From assembly GCA_964500895.1 (NCBI GenBank), contig CAZCQP010000016.1, positions 1 through 52,536 on the forward strand: a stretch of 52,536 nucleotides of DNA, given 5' to 3'. A program made the translations under genes and the position numbers. The number at the start of each line of letters is the position of its first letter. Position 1 is the stretch's first letter. Below are positions 42,766 through 50,797 of this stretch, one piece after another. Origin of the DNA: CAZCQP01 sp964500895 (GTDB taxonomy: Bacteria > Bacillota > Clostridia > Lachnospirales > JAISER01). The notes under the pieces were generated by a model. It was not told where the DNA came from. It did not search any database and was given only the letters and a program-made list of their open reading frames with translations.

Positions 42766-45336
42766 ATGGCTGTAAAAAAAAGCCCACCAAGGGCAACCCG
42801 TACCAAAAAAGTGGCTAAAAACCGCAAAGTTGTGAAGCTAAAGCGAAAATCCAACCCGCTATTTAAAGAAATTGTGTCCATTGTGCTTGTTGCAGTGGGC
42901 ATTTTGCTCATGCTGGCTTTGTATGTGCCGGGAAGTGGGGGCATTCTGGGGGCTTTTGTCCGCAGCTTGTTTATAGGTTTTTTTGGTTTTAGTTCTTTTC
43001 TGCTGCCCATCTTTTGCGCCGGTGTGGGTGCGTATACCTTTTTGTCCAAAGACCCACCGGGAAAAGCCAAGTTGATTATGATAGCCCTTATTTTTTTGAG
43101 CGTCTCCAGCTTTGCTTTTTTGCTGTCTGGGGGCATTACGCCGGAAACCAACAGCTTTTTCGGCTATGTGGGCCATTACTACCAAACGGCAGGGCCAACC
43201 AACGGCGGCCTGCTGGGGGGCATTTTCGGCAACACCCTTGTGCTCATTTTAGGGGAAGTTGGAGCATATGTGGTGCTGTTTACGGCACTGCTTATTTTAG
43301 GCATTCTGTTAACGGGCAAATCCGTCACCCGGTTTCTGCAAAGCATGGCTACCGGTGTGCGTGACTTTCGGGATGCCAGCGCCTGGGACGATGAAGACGA
43401 TGACTACGACGATGAAGAAGATGAAACACCTGCCCATAGCCGCAGCCGGGTTTTAAAGCCCAAAGGCCCAAGCAACCATGTGTTTACCATTGAAGAATCT
43501 TCCGGTAAAAGCAGGGGGGAACAAGTGGCCCTTGTGGGGGAATATAAACGCAAAGAGGAAAAACCCCCGGTTGCGCTGAAAGAACGTAAAACAGAAAACG
43601 TGATGGATGCCATTACATTAGATGGCCCCAGTGGGAAAAGACCACAGCCTGTTCTGGAGGAGGAAGAACCTGCATACCCGGAAACGGTCGAGGAAGACAT
43701 TCGCATGTTTGGATTTGAAGAAATGCCCGCCTTGGATGCAGAAGAATATTTTCCACCCCAGGAAGTTTTTGTGGAAACCAGACGGACACCAGAGCCGGAA
43801 GAACCGGCATTTGCCATTAAAGAATACGTGGTGGAAAAGCCCCAAGACATGCACCCCGTGCAAACCATGCAAGCCACCTTTTCCCAAGGGGTTGGCGGGT
43901 ATGTGGCCCCACCCCTTGATTTTCTGAACCAAAACCCGGCATCATCCACCACAGGCTCCAGAGCCCAGATTTTAGAAAATTCCAGAAAGCTGGAAGAAAC
44001 TTTGCGCAGCTTTGGGGTGGAAGCCAAAGTGGTAGAGGTGAGCAAAGGGCCTACCGTTACCCGGTACGAACTTTCCCCCGGGGTAGGGGTGAAGGTGTCT
44101 AAAATATCGGGCCTGGCGGACGACTTGGCCTTGAACCTGGCCGCTGCGGGTATTCGTATTGAAGCCCCCATTCCCGGGAAGGCGGCAGTGGGCATTGAAG
44201 TGCCCAATAAGGAAGTGACCCCTGTGTTCCTGCGGGAAGTGCTGGGGGATGAAGCTTTTACGGAATTTCCTTCCAAGCTGGCGTTCGGCATGGGCAAAGA
44301 CATTGCGGGCAACACCGTGGTGGCAGACATTGCCAAAATGCCCCACTTGCTCATTGCAGGGGCCACCGGCTCCGGTAAGAGCGTGTGCGTGAATACATTG
44401 ATTACAAGCATCATTTATAAAGCAAACCCAGATGAAGTGAAGCTATTAATGGTTGACCCCAAAGTGGTGGAACTTTCCGTGTATAACGGCATTCCCCATT
44501 TGCTTATTCCTGTGGTCACAGACCCCAAGAAAGCGGCCGGTGCCCTAAACTGGGCGGTGCAGGAAATGATTACCCGGTACGGGCTGTTTGCAGAAACCGG
44601 TGTGAGGGATTTAAAGGGCTACAACGCTTCTTTGAAAGAACAAGGAGAAGCTGGGTTCTTGCCCCAGATTGTCATTATCATTGACGAGTTGGCAGACTTA
44701 ATGATGGCTGCGCCGGGGGAAGTGGAAGATGCCATTTGCCGCCTGGCACAAATGGCCAGAGCGGCGGGCTTACATTTGATTATTGCTACCCAGCGGCCTT
44801 CTGTGGACGTTATCACCGGTCTGATTAAAGCCAACATTCCTTCCCGTCTGGCGTTCTCCGTGTCCTCCGGCACAGATTCCAGAACCATTCTGGACATGAC
44901 CGGGGCGGAAAAACTGCTGGGCAAAGGGGACATGTTGTTTTTCCCTGTGGGCATGGGCAAACCGTTGCGTGTGCAAGGGGCGTTTATTTCCGATAAAGAA
45001 GTGGAAAACATTGTGGCCTTTGTGAAAACAGGCAACGAAAAAGAATACGACCAGGAAATGATTGATAAAATCACCGCACCAAAGGCCATTGCAGAAGCCG
45101 GTGAGGATGCAGACGAATTTTTTGAACCGGCTGTGGAATTCTTAATTCAGAAGGAAAAAGCGTCAACGTCTCTGCTGCAACGGCAGTTCCGTATTGGGTA
45201 CAACCGGGCGTCCCGGCTGATGGAAGAGCTGGAAATGCGGGGCATTGTGGGGCCGGAAGACGGCTCTAAGCCACGGAAAGTGCTGATGACGGCCACCCAG
45301 TGGGCAGAATGGAAAGCCCGCAAACAGGGCGAGTAG
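42766..45336 (+). CDS. ftsK: DNA translocase FtsK/SpoIIIE
   Basis: 856-aa double-strand DNA motor for chromosome segregation. A basic tail (1-30) is followed by four helices (about 33-190), an acidic/Pro-rich linker with DDEDDDYDDEEDE (around 205), and the motor. The motor has the alpha/beta domains, Walker A GATGSGKSV, Walker B VIIIDELADLMM, ATQRPSVDVITG and a C-terminal winged helix (SLLQRQFRIGYNRASRLMEELE) that reads KOPS/SRS sites. The stop is TAG, and read-through would add over 30 codons, overlapping the proS start. Confidence 0.94.
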   Translation: MAVKKSPPRATRTKKVAKNRKVVKLKRKSNPLFKEIVSIVLVAVGILLMLALYVPGSGGILGAFVRSLFIGFFGFSSFLLPIFCAGVGAYTFLSKDPPGKAKLIMIALIFLSVSSFAFLLSGGITPETNSFFGYVGHYYQTAGPTNGGLLGGIFGNTLVLILGEVGAYVVLFTALLILGILLTGKSVTRFLQSMATGVRDFRDASAWDDEDDDYDDEEDETPAHSRSRVLKPKGPSNHVFTIEESSGKSRGEQVALVGEYKRKEEKPPVALKERKTENVMDAITLDGPSGKRPQPVLEEEEPAYPETVEEDIRMFGFEEMPALDAEEYFPPQEVFVETRRTPEPEEPAFAIKEYVVEKPQDMHPVQTMQATFSQGVGGYVAPPLDFLNQNPASSTTGSRAQILENSRKLEETLRSFGVEAKVVEVSKGPTVTRYELSPGVGVKVSKISGLADDLALNLAAAGIRIEAPIPGKAAVGIEVPNKEVTPVFLREVLGDEAFTEFPSKLAFGMGKDIAGNTVVADIAKMPHLLIAGATGSGKSVCVNTLITSIIYKANPDEVKLLMVDPKVVELSVYNGIPHLLIPVVTDPKKAAGALNWAVQEMITRYGLFAETGVRDLKGYNASLKEQGEAGFLPQIVIIIDELADLMMAAPGEVEDAICRLAQMARAAGLHLIIATQRPSVDVITGLIKANIPSRLAFSVSSGTDSRTILDMTGAEKLLGKGDMLFFPVGMGKPLRVQGAFISDKEVENIVAFVKTGNEKEYDQEMIDKITAPKAIAEAGEDADEFFEPAVEFLIQKEKASTSLLQRQFRIGYNRASRLMEELEMRGIVGPEDGSKPRKVLMTATQWAEWKARKQGE

Positions 45337-45419
45337 AAAGTGTTTATGGTTTACAACCATTGCCAAACATGTTATGGTATATTAAAGTATAGCGATGTTA
45401 AAGAAAGAAGGTTAACCCC

Positions 45420-46853
45420 ATGGGAAACGAAAAACGTGTAGAAGCCATCACCGACAGAGAAAAAGACTTTGCCCAATGGTATACCGATGTGGTAACCAAG
45501 GCGGAACTGGTGGATTATTCCGGCGTTAGAGGCTGTATGATTATCCGTCCGTTAGGTTACGCCATTTGGGAACTGATGCAGCGCCAGCTGGACGATATGT
45601 TCAAGGCCACCGGCCATGAAAACGTCTATATGCCGTTGTTTATCCCGGAAAGTCTTTTGCAGAAGGAAAAAGAACACGTGATGGGTTTTGCGCCGGAAGT
45701 GGCTTGGGTAACCCATGGCGGTTCGGAAAAGCTGGCGGAACGGCTTTGTGTGCGTCCCACTTCCGAAACATTGTTTTGTGAACATTATAAAAATATCATT
45801 CAGTCCCACCGGGACTTACCAAAGCTGTATAACCAATGGTGCAGCGTGGTGCGTTGGGAAAAAACCACACGCCCCTTCTTGCGTACCACTGAATTTTTGT
45901 GGCAGGAAGGCCATACCGCCCATGCCACCGCAGAAGAAGCCCAGGAAGAAACGCTGCGTATGCTGAACACTTACGCAGATTTTGCCAGAGATGTGCTAGC
46001 CATTCCCGTGATTAAAGGGCAAAAGACCAACCGAGAGAAATTTGCCGGTGCCCATGCCACTTACGCCATTGAAAGCTTAATGCACGACGGCAAGGCGCTG
46101 CAATCTGGCACCAGCCATAACTTTGGCAACGGCTTTGCAAAAGCCTTTGGCATTCAATACACAGACAGCAACAACCGGCTTCAAAACGTGTACCAAACCT
46201 CTTGGGGTGTTTCTACCCGGCTTATCGGGGGCATCATCATGGTACACGGGGACAACAGCGGCCTTTGCTTGCCCCCTAAAGTGGCACCTGTGCAAGTGGT
46301 GGTTATCCCCATTGCCAGCCACCGGTTGGGTGTGCCGGAAGCCTCGGAAGATTTGTACAAAAAATTGCAAACCGTTTGCCGGGTGAAGCTGGATATGAGC
46401 GATAAGTCCCCCGGATGGAAGTTTAGCGAACACGAAATGAAAGGTGTGCCTATCCGTGTGGAATTGGGGCCCAAAGACATTGCCCAGAACCAAGCGGTGC
46501 TGGTGCGCCGGGATACAGGTGAAAAAATAACTGTTTCTCTGGATGGCATTGAAGAAACCATCGTGAAGCTTTTAGACACCATTCAGTTGGATATGCTCAA
46601 CCGTGCCCAAGCCCATTTGGATGCCAACACCCATGTGGCCACCACCTTTGAAGAATTTGAACGGATTTTGGTGGAAACCCCAGGGTTTATCAAGGCCATG
46701 TGGTGCGAGGATGAGGCTTGCGAAGAAATGATAAAGGAAAAAACTGCGGCCACCTCCCGGTGTATGCCTTTTGAGCAGGAAGCTGTGGGTGATACCTGCA
46801 TCTGCTGTGGCAAACCAGCCAAAAAGCTGGTGGTGTGGGGTAAAGCTTATTAA
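45420..46853 (+). CDS. proS: prolyl-tRNA synthetase, archaeal/eukaryotic (ProS3) type
   Basis: 477-aa class II synthetase charging tRNA-Pro. Class II motifs are visible in HENVYMPLFIPESLL, WCSVVRWEKTTRPFLRTTEFLWQEGHTAHAT and the GGSEKLAERLCVRPTSETLF stretch. There is no bacterial editing insertion domain, and the C-terminal extension ends CICCGKPAKKLVVWGKAY with zinc-type Cys, both marks of the archaeal-like form. A palindrome ATGGTT-3-AACCAT (45345-45359) lies upstream. A terminator follows at 46881. Confidence 0.94.
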   Translation: MGNEKRVEAITDREKDFAQWYTDVVTKAELVDYSGVRGCMIIRPLGYAIWELMQRQLDDMFKATGHENVYMPLFIPESLLQKEKEHVMGFAPEVAWVTHGGSEKLAERLCVRPTSETLFCEHYKNIIQSHRDLPKLYNQWCSVVRWEKTTRPFLRTTEFLWQEGHTAHATAEEAQEETLRMLNTYADFARDVLAIPVIKGQKTNREKFAGAHATYAIESLMHDGKALQSGTSHNFGNGFAKAFGIQYTDSNNRLQNVYQTSWGVSTRLIGGIIMVHGDNSGLCLPPKVAPVQVVVIPIASHRLGVPEASEDLYKKLQTVCRVKLDMSDKSPGWKFSEHEMKGVPIRVELGPKDIAQNQAVLVRRDTGEKITVSLDGIEETIVKLLDTIQLDMLNRAQAHLDANTHVATTFEEFERILVETPGFIKAMWCEDEACEEMIKEKTAATSRCMPFEQEAVGDTCICCGKPAKKLVVWGKAY

Positions 46854-46880
46854 AATGCATCAATAAAAGATTAGATTGTG

Positions 46881-46909
46881 GGGGCGGATATGGAATCCGC
46901 CCCTTTTTT
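46881..46909 (+). terminator. rho-independent terminator after proS
   Basis: GGGGCGGAT, 5-nt loop, ATCCGCCCC and six T. Confidence 0.92.
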
Positions 46910-46911
46910 GC

Positions 46912-46984
46912 TTTATTCTCGCGAAGCAGTGAGGCGAATAGCAAGATTGCTTGTGGCGGGGTCGTTCACTGCAAAGAATAAGCC
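46912..46984. repeat. imperfect inverted repeat between proS and the YihY gene
   Basis: TTATTC plus GCAGTGA near 46913-46932 pair with TCACTGC plus GAATAAG near 46966-46982, with gaps. It has no T-tract and no assigned role. Confidence 0.4.
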
Positions 46985-47062
46985 TACCCTGAAATGTATA
47001 TGCTATACCATGCACGTATAAAAATTGTAAGGCATTGCCTTGCAGTGGTGAAGGGTGAGGAC

Positions 47063-47881
47063 ATGGTACGTTTCGTACAAACCATATGGTTTGAAATGCA
47101 TAAAGACCGGGTGCTTTCCCTGGCCAATGAAATGACCTATAAAGGGTTGATGGCCAGCTTTCCTTTTATTATTTTTTTAATGAGCCTGCTGGGTTATGCC
47201 AACATCGACGGCCGGCTGTTGCTTACAGCCGCTACGCCTTATTTGGCCCCTCAAATATTGGATATTTTTACGGTGTTTATAGAAGAAGTGCTGAACGAAC
47301 GCCATGTAACGGTGTTATCGATCAGCTTACTGGTGGCGGTTTTTTCAGCGTCTTCCGGGTTTAGGGCCATCATTCGTGGGCTGAACCAGTCTTATGGCAT
47401 CAGCAGGGGGCGAGGCTTTTTTGGAGACCTGGCCTTAAGCCTTGTACTGGTTCCTGCGTTTGCATTGCTGGTAACCATCTCATTGGCGGTGTTTACCTTT
47501 GGGGACACCATACAGCTTTTTATACACACAACGTTAATGATAGAAAAAGATTTTGGTTTAATTAACCTGCTCATGTCTGTGGGTGCCATGGCGCTGATGT
47601 TGTTTTCCATTATGTTCATTTACAAAGTGGCGCTGGCAACCCAAACCCGGTTCTGGCAGCACCTTCCCGGGGCTGTTTTTACTTTAATTTTGTGGTTGGC
47701 GGCGTGCAAATTGTTTAACATATATGTGAACAATTTTTCACGTTTTGGCAAAATGTACGGCAGTGTGGCAGGCATCTTTATTTTGCTTATTTGGCTGAAC
47801 ATTATTTCCGTTATTCTTTTAATTGGCAGCGAAATTAACGCCATTTTAGCCCATAAACCCCAGTTTTCCAAACATTCATAA
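47063..47881 (+). CDS. YihY/BrkB family inner-membrane protein
   Basis: 272-aa multi-pass protein with about six helices. Family marks are LANEMTYKGLMASFPFIIFLMSLLG, SSGFRAIIRGLNQSYGI, LPGAVFTLILWLAACKLFNIYV and the C-terminal FGKMYGSVAGIFILLIWLNI. Function is not settled; older RNase BN claims were withdrawn. Start ATG 47063 follows AAGGGTGAGG; the frame is open upstream but without a site. Confidence 0.88.
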   Translation: MVRFVQTIWFEMHKDRVLSLANEMTYKGLMASFPFIIFLMSLLGYANIDGRLLLTAATPYLAPQILDIFTVFIEEVLNERHVTVLSISLLVAVFSASSGFRAIIRGLNQSYGISRGRGFFGDLALSLVLVPAFALLVTISLAVFTFGDTIQLFIHTTLMIEKDFGLINLLMSVGAMALMLFSIMFIYKVALATQTRFWQHLPGAVFTLILWLAACKLFNIYVNNFSRFGKMYGSVAGIFILLIWLNIISVILLIGSEINAILAHKPQFSKHS

Positions 47882-47980
47882 ATCTTGCAACAGGCCAGAG
47901 GAATACAAACCCCAAAGGAACAAATACTATAAGGGCGAACGTTTTTTTGATTCGCATACGTAAAAAAGGGGGGAGATTGC

Positions 47981-48571
47981 ATGAAAAAGTCTGTTTTTGC
48001 TTTTATCATTGCAATGTCTGTTGCAGGCAGCGGATGTGCACGTGCCGGTGAAGGTAGCGGCGCTATGCAAGACGGCGTTTCTGCCCTGACTGCTGTGGCT
48101 GCACCTGCAGTAAACGGCACAATATCCTACAGGCTGGGGGAATGGACCACAGCCTACAAAGACGCCACCAAGTCTCGTGCCCACAACATTGAGCTGGCGG
48201 CTAAGTCCATCAATGACAAAGTGGTTGAGCCGGAGGGCACATTTTCCTTTAACGAAGCGGTTGGCCCTACATCCAAGGCCAGAGGCTACATGCTGGGCCG
48301 CATATTCATTAAAGGAAAAGACGCAAAAGGTTATGGCGGTGGGGTCTGCCAAGTGAGCAGCACCCTGTTTAACGCCGTAGACCAGGCCGGGCTTGAAATT
48401 GTGGAACGGCATACCCATTCAAAGGCAGTCAATTATGTGGAAGAAGGCCGGGATGCCGCCACATCATATGGGGGCAAGGATTTTAAATTTAAAAATAACC
48501 AGCCTTTCCCTGTGTTGATTAAATGCGGCACGGAAAACCAAACGGTTACCGTTATTCTTGAAAAGGCATAA
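47981..48571 (+). CDS. VanW domain exported protein
   Basis: 196-aa exported protein. A signal peptide covers about residues 1-20; the Cys in AGSGC is a poor lipobox. The VanW domain follows (NIELAAKSINDKVVEPEGTFSFNE, GYGGGVCQVSSTLFNAVDQAGLEIVERHTHSKAVNYV, AATSYGGKDFKFKNN). The role is unclear; it is associated with the cell wall and with some vancomycin clusters, but no van genes are present. AAGGGGGGAG precedes ATG 47981. Confidence 0.88.
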   Translation: MKKSVFAFIIAMSVAGSGCARAGEGSGAMQDGVSALTAVAAPAVNGTISYRLGEWTTAYKDATKSRAHNIELAAKSINDKVVEPEGTFSFNEAVGPTSKARGYMLGRIFIKGKDAKGYGGGVCQVSSTLFNAVDQAGLEIVERHTHSKAVNYVEEGRDAATSYGGKDFKFKNNQPFPVLIKCGTENQTVTVILEKA

Positions 48572-48575
48572 CACA

Positions 48576-48604
48576 AAAGCCCATCCTGTTGTAGGATGGG
48601 CTTT
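48576..48604. terminator. bidirectional terminator between the VanW and YabE genes
   Basis: AAAGCCCATCCT, loop GTTGT, AGGATGGGCTTT: a perfect 12-bp stem flanked by A on one side and T on the other, between convergent genes. Confidence 0.85.
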
Positions 48605-48624
48605 ACTTGTAACCATTTACTCTA

Positions 48625-49749
48625 TTATTCCGCTAACACGTAAACGGTAATGTCCCGGCGGCCAAATGCATAGCAATCCGACACACTGTCGTAGAACAAA
48701 TCAATCTTCTTGCCTTTAATGCTACCGCCTGTATCGCCGGCAATGGCATGGCCATACCCTTCAATATACAAACGGGTGCCTAAGGGAATCAGGTTAGGGT
48801 CTACCGCCACAACCCCGTGCTGCGCACGCATACCGCTGGCTGTGATGCCATAGCCCGACATACCAGGGCTTTTGCCTGTGCTTTCTGGGCCGGCGGTGTA
48901 GGCGCTTGCATTCATGGTATATACAGCCGAATAGGATAAGTTTTCTTCTGTGCCGTTTGGAGTAGCAATGGTTAATACACCGTCACTGCCGAACACTTCG
49001 GTGCCTGGGGTTTCCGGTTCCACGTAAAAGTCCATGGAAGCCATAGCTTGGCGTGTAGCCGGGGGGGCTGGGACTTTAGTGCCAATGTGGACAATGGCAG
49101 ATACGGGGTTTGCCACCACTTTTTCATCCACCAGCTTTTCATCCACAATTTCCCCGTCAATCAGGCGCACTTCAAAAGTCATTTCTAATGTGCCTTCTGC
49201 ACCGGCTTGCATCAGTTCTTGCTTGCCCACTTCCAAAGTGTCGTCCTCTTTGGTGATGGTTTCATAGGCAATGGCTTCTTCCCGCACCATTTTACGCACG
49301 GTAATTGTTTTAAGTTCCAACGTCTGGCCGTCTTCCAGTGCTGCCGAACGCTTCATGCTTACTTCAAACTCACAGCCGTATGTGCTTTCCAAGTCCTGCA
49401 CCACATTGCCCACGTACTGCCCGGCAGGTATGTTCACCGTTTCTTCCTTGCCGTCTATCACCAGGTGGATGTTCATGCTGCGTGTAATTTCAATCTTTGT
49501 CACATAGTTGGGGACAATCAGTTCGTCCAGCGAAAGGTTTAACTTGTCATTTTCGCCAAGTGCTTCAATCTCATCGGACTTGCTTTCCAGAAACTCTCCA
49601 ACGGTTTTTTCTTGGGTTAAATATTTGGTGGTGTTGCCCATATCCTTCACATGCACCTCACGGGGGGTGTCGGAATAGGCTTTGGCGGTACCCGTAAGCA
49701 GCATCAGCAACAACACTGTTAAACTAATGCTTCGTACGTATTTCATCAT
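48625..49749 (-). CDS. yabE: YabE-like protein with DUF348, G5 and 3D domains
   Basis: 374-aa exported cell-wall protein related to resuscitation-promoting factors. An N-terminal signal peptide is followed by DUF348-type repeats (VHVKDMGNTTKYLTQEKTVGEFLE), then a G5 domain near 145-215 (ITVRKMVREEAIAYETITKED) and a C-terminal 3D domain (MNASAYTAGPESTGKSPGMSGYGITASG, VAVDPNLIPLGTRLYIEGYG, IAGDTGGSIKGKKIDLFYDS) with three conserved Asp. It probably cleaves peptidoglycan. GAGGAGG precedes the start. A long leader with its own promoter lies upstream. Confidence 0.92.
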   Translation of the reverse strand: MMKYVRSISLTVLLLMLLTGTAKAYSDTPREVHVKDMGNTTKYLTQEKTVGEFLESKSDEIEALGENDKLNLSLDELIVPNYVTKIEITRSMNIHLVIDGKEETVNIPAGQYVGNVVQDLESTYGCEFEVSMKRSAALEDGQTLELKTITVRKMVREEAIAYETITKEDDTLEVGKQELMQAGAEGTLEMTFEVRLIDGEIVDEKLVDEKVVANPVSAIVHIGTKVPAPPATRQAMASMDFYVEPETPGTEVFGSDGVLTIATPNGTEENLSYSAVYTMNASAYTAGPESTGKSPGMSGYGITASGMRAQHGVVAVDPNLIPLGTRLYIEGYGHAIAGDTGGSIKGKKIDLFYDSVSDCYAFGRRDITVYVLAE

Positions 49750-50001
49750 GCTTAAATCCTCCTCAACAAGGCAAAAGATGTTGCTTCACATTTTTGTAAC
49801 ATCGTGAAACAAGTCTTTTTTCTCTAGCCAACCATCATTTTGGATTTTGGCCGGCTTTTAGCCTTTGAAAATGAGTTTAGCCATTTATTGGTAACACTAA
49901 ACCGCTAAACTGCATCTTTTGTTAGGAAAATGTCTGAACCCTGCTGGTTTCTCCCTTGATGTTTGCACGTATCAAAGGACATCATTACATTTCCATTTCA
50001 C
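49750..50001 (-). other. long structured 5' leader of yabE
   Basis: About 245 nt from the promoter to the ATG. Visible stems include GTTTAGC/GGCTAAAC near 49876-49910 and AGCCGGCCA/TGGTTGGCT near 49825-49858, the latter followed by a short A/G-rich tract. No known riboswitch consensus was recognised; in particular the c-di-AMP (ydaO) core motifs are not apparent. Confidence 0.4.
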
Positions 50002-50030
50002 ATTTTAACATTATTGTAACAATTAGTCAA
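50002..50030 (-). promoter_or_regulatory. sigma-A promoter of yabE
   Basis: On the minus strand, TTGACT (50030-50025), a 17-bp spacer and TAAAAT (50007-50002). It overlaps the last codon of tatD. Confidence 0.65.
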
Positions 50031-50797
50031 CAATTATTTTCAATGCGAAATAATTCCAGCCCGTTCTGCATGGTGATTTGCGCCATTTCCTCCTTTGTCA
50101 CTTGTTTAATCTGGGCAATTTTATGACAAATTATTTCAAGATATTGCGAACTGTTACGTTCCCCCCTGTGGGGTACCGGTGCCAGATAAGGGCAGTCTGT
50201 TTCCAGCAAAATGCGGGAAGCAGGCACCCGTTCCACCGCCTTTACTAAGTTTTTGGCGTTGGGGAAGGTGACTACACCGCCAACCCCAATGTGAAACCCT
50301 AGGTTCACGTAGTCCATGGCCATTTCAGCGCTGCCGGAATAACAGTGCACCACCCCACGGTTTAACCCGCTTTTTTCCACCAGCCGGTACACTTTTTCTG
50401 CTGCATCCCGGGAATGGATGACAATGGGCAAACCCACTTCCCCAGCCAGTTCCATCTGCTTTTCAAACCAATACTGCTGGGTGTCTTTGGGGGAATGGTT
50501 ATAGTAAAAATCCAGCCCAATTTCCCCCACCGCCACCACCTTTTCGTGGCGGCACCAGTCCTTGAGTGTGGTCAGGTCTTGTGCTGTCATGTCTTTGGCA
50601 TCGTGAGGGTGTACCCCCACCGCCGCATACATATAACCGTACTGCTCTGCCAACTGGATGCTTCTTTTGGAAGAGGCCATGTTTGCCCCAATGTTAATGA
50701 CCACATCAATGCCGGCCTGGGGCAAGGCTTGCAGCAAGGCATCACGGTCTTCATTGTAACGGTTGTCGTCATAGTGGGCGTGGGATTCAAAGTACAT
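50027..50797 (-). CDS. tatD: TatD family metal-dependent deoxyribonuclease
   Basis: 256-aa TIM-barrel hydrolase. Metal ligands are seen in ESHAHYDD (HxH), GEIGLDFYYNHSP (Glu), PIVIHSRDA (His), VVHCYSGS (His) and LLETDCPYLAPVPHRGERN (Asp). The start overlaps the metG stop by one base (TAATG), the common metG-tatD order in Firmicutes, so it is translationally coupled. Confidence 0.93.
   Translation of the reverse strand: MYFESHAHYDDNRYNEDRDALLQALPQAGIDVVINIGANMASSKRSIQLAEQYGYMYAAVGVHPHDAKDMTAQDLTTLKDWCRHEKVVAVGEIGLDFYYNHSPKDTQQYWFEKQMELAGEVGLPIVIHSRDAAEKVYRLVEKSGLNRGVVHCYSGSAEMAMDYVNLGFHIGVGGVVTFPNAKNLVKAVERVPASRILLETDCPYLAPVPHRGERNSSQYLEIICHKIAQIKQVTKEEMAQITMQNGLELFRIENNC

Noticed and set aside
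43404..44414. 336-aa open frame on the minus strand
   Set aside because: It lies fully antisense to ftsK with low-complexity Ser/Pro content and no ribosome site.
49750..50001. c-di-AMP (ydaO) or c-di-GMP riboswitch before yabE
   Set aside because: The context fits, but the core consensus motifs could not be found; kept only as an unclassified leader.
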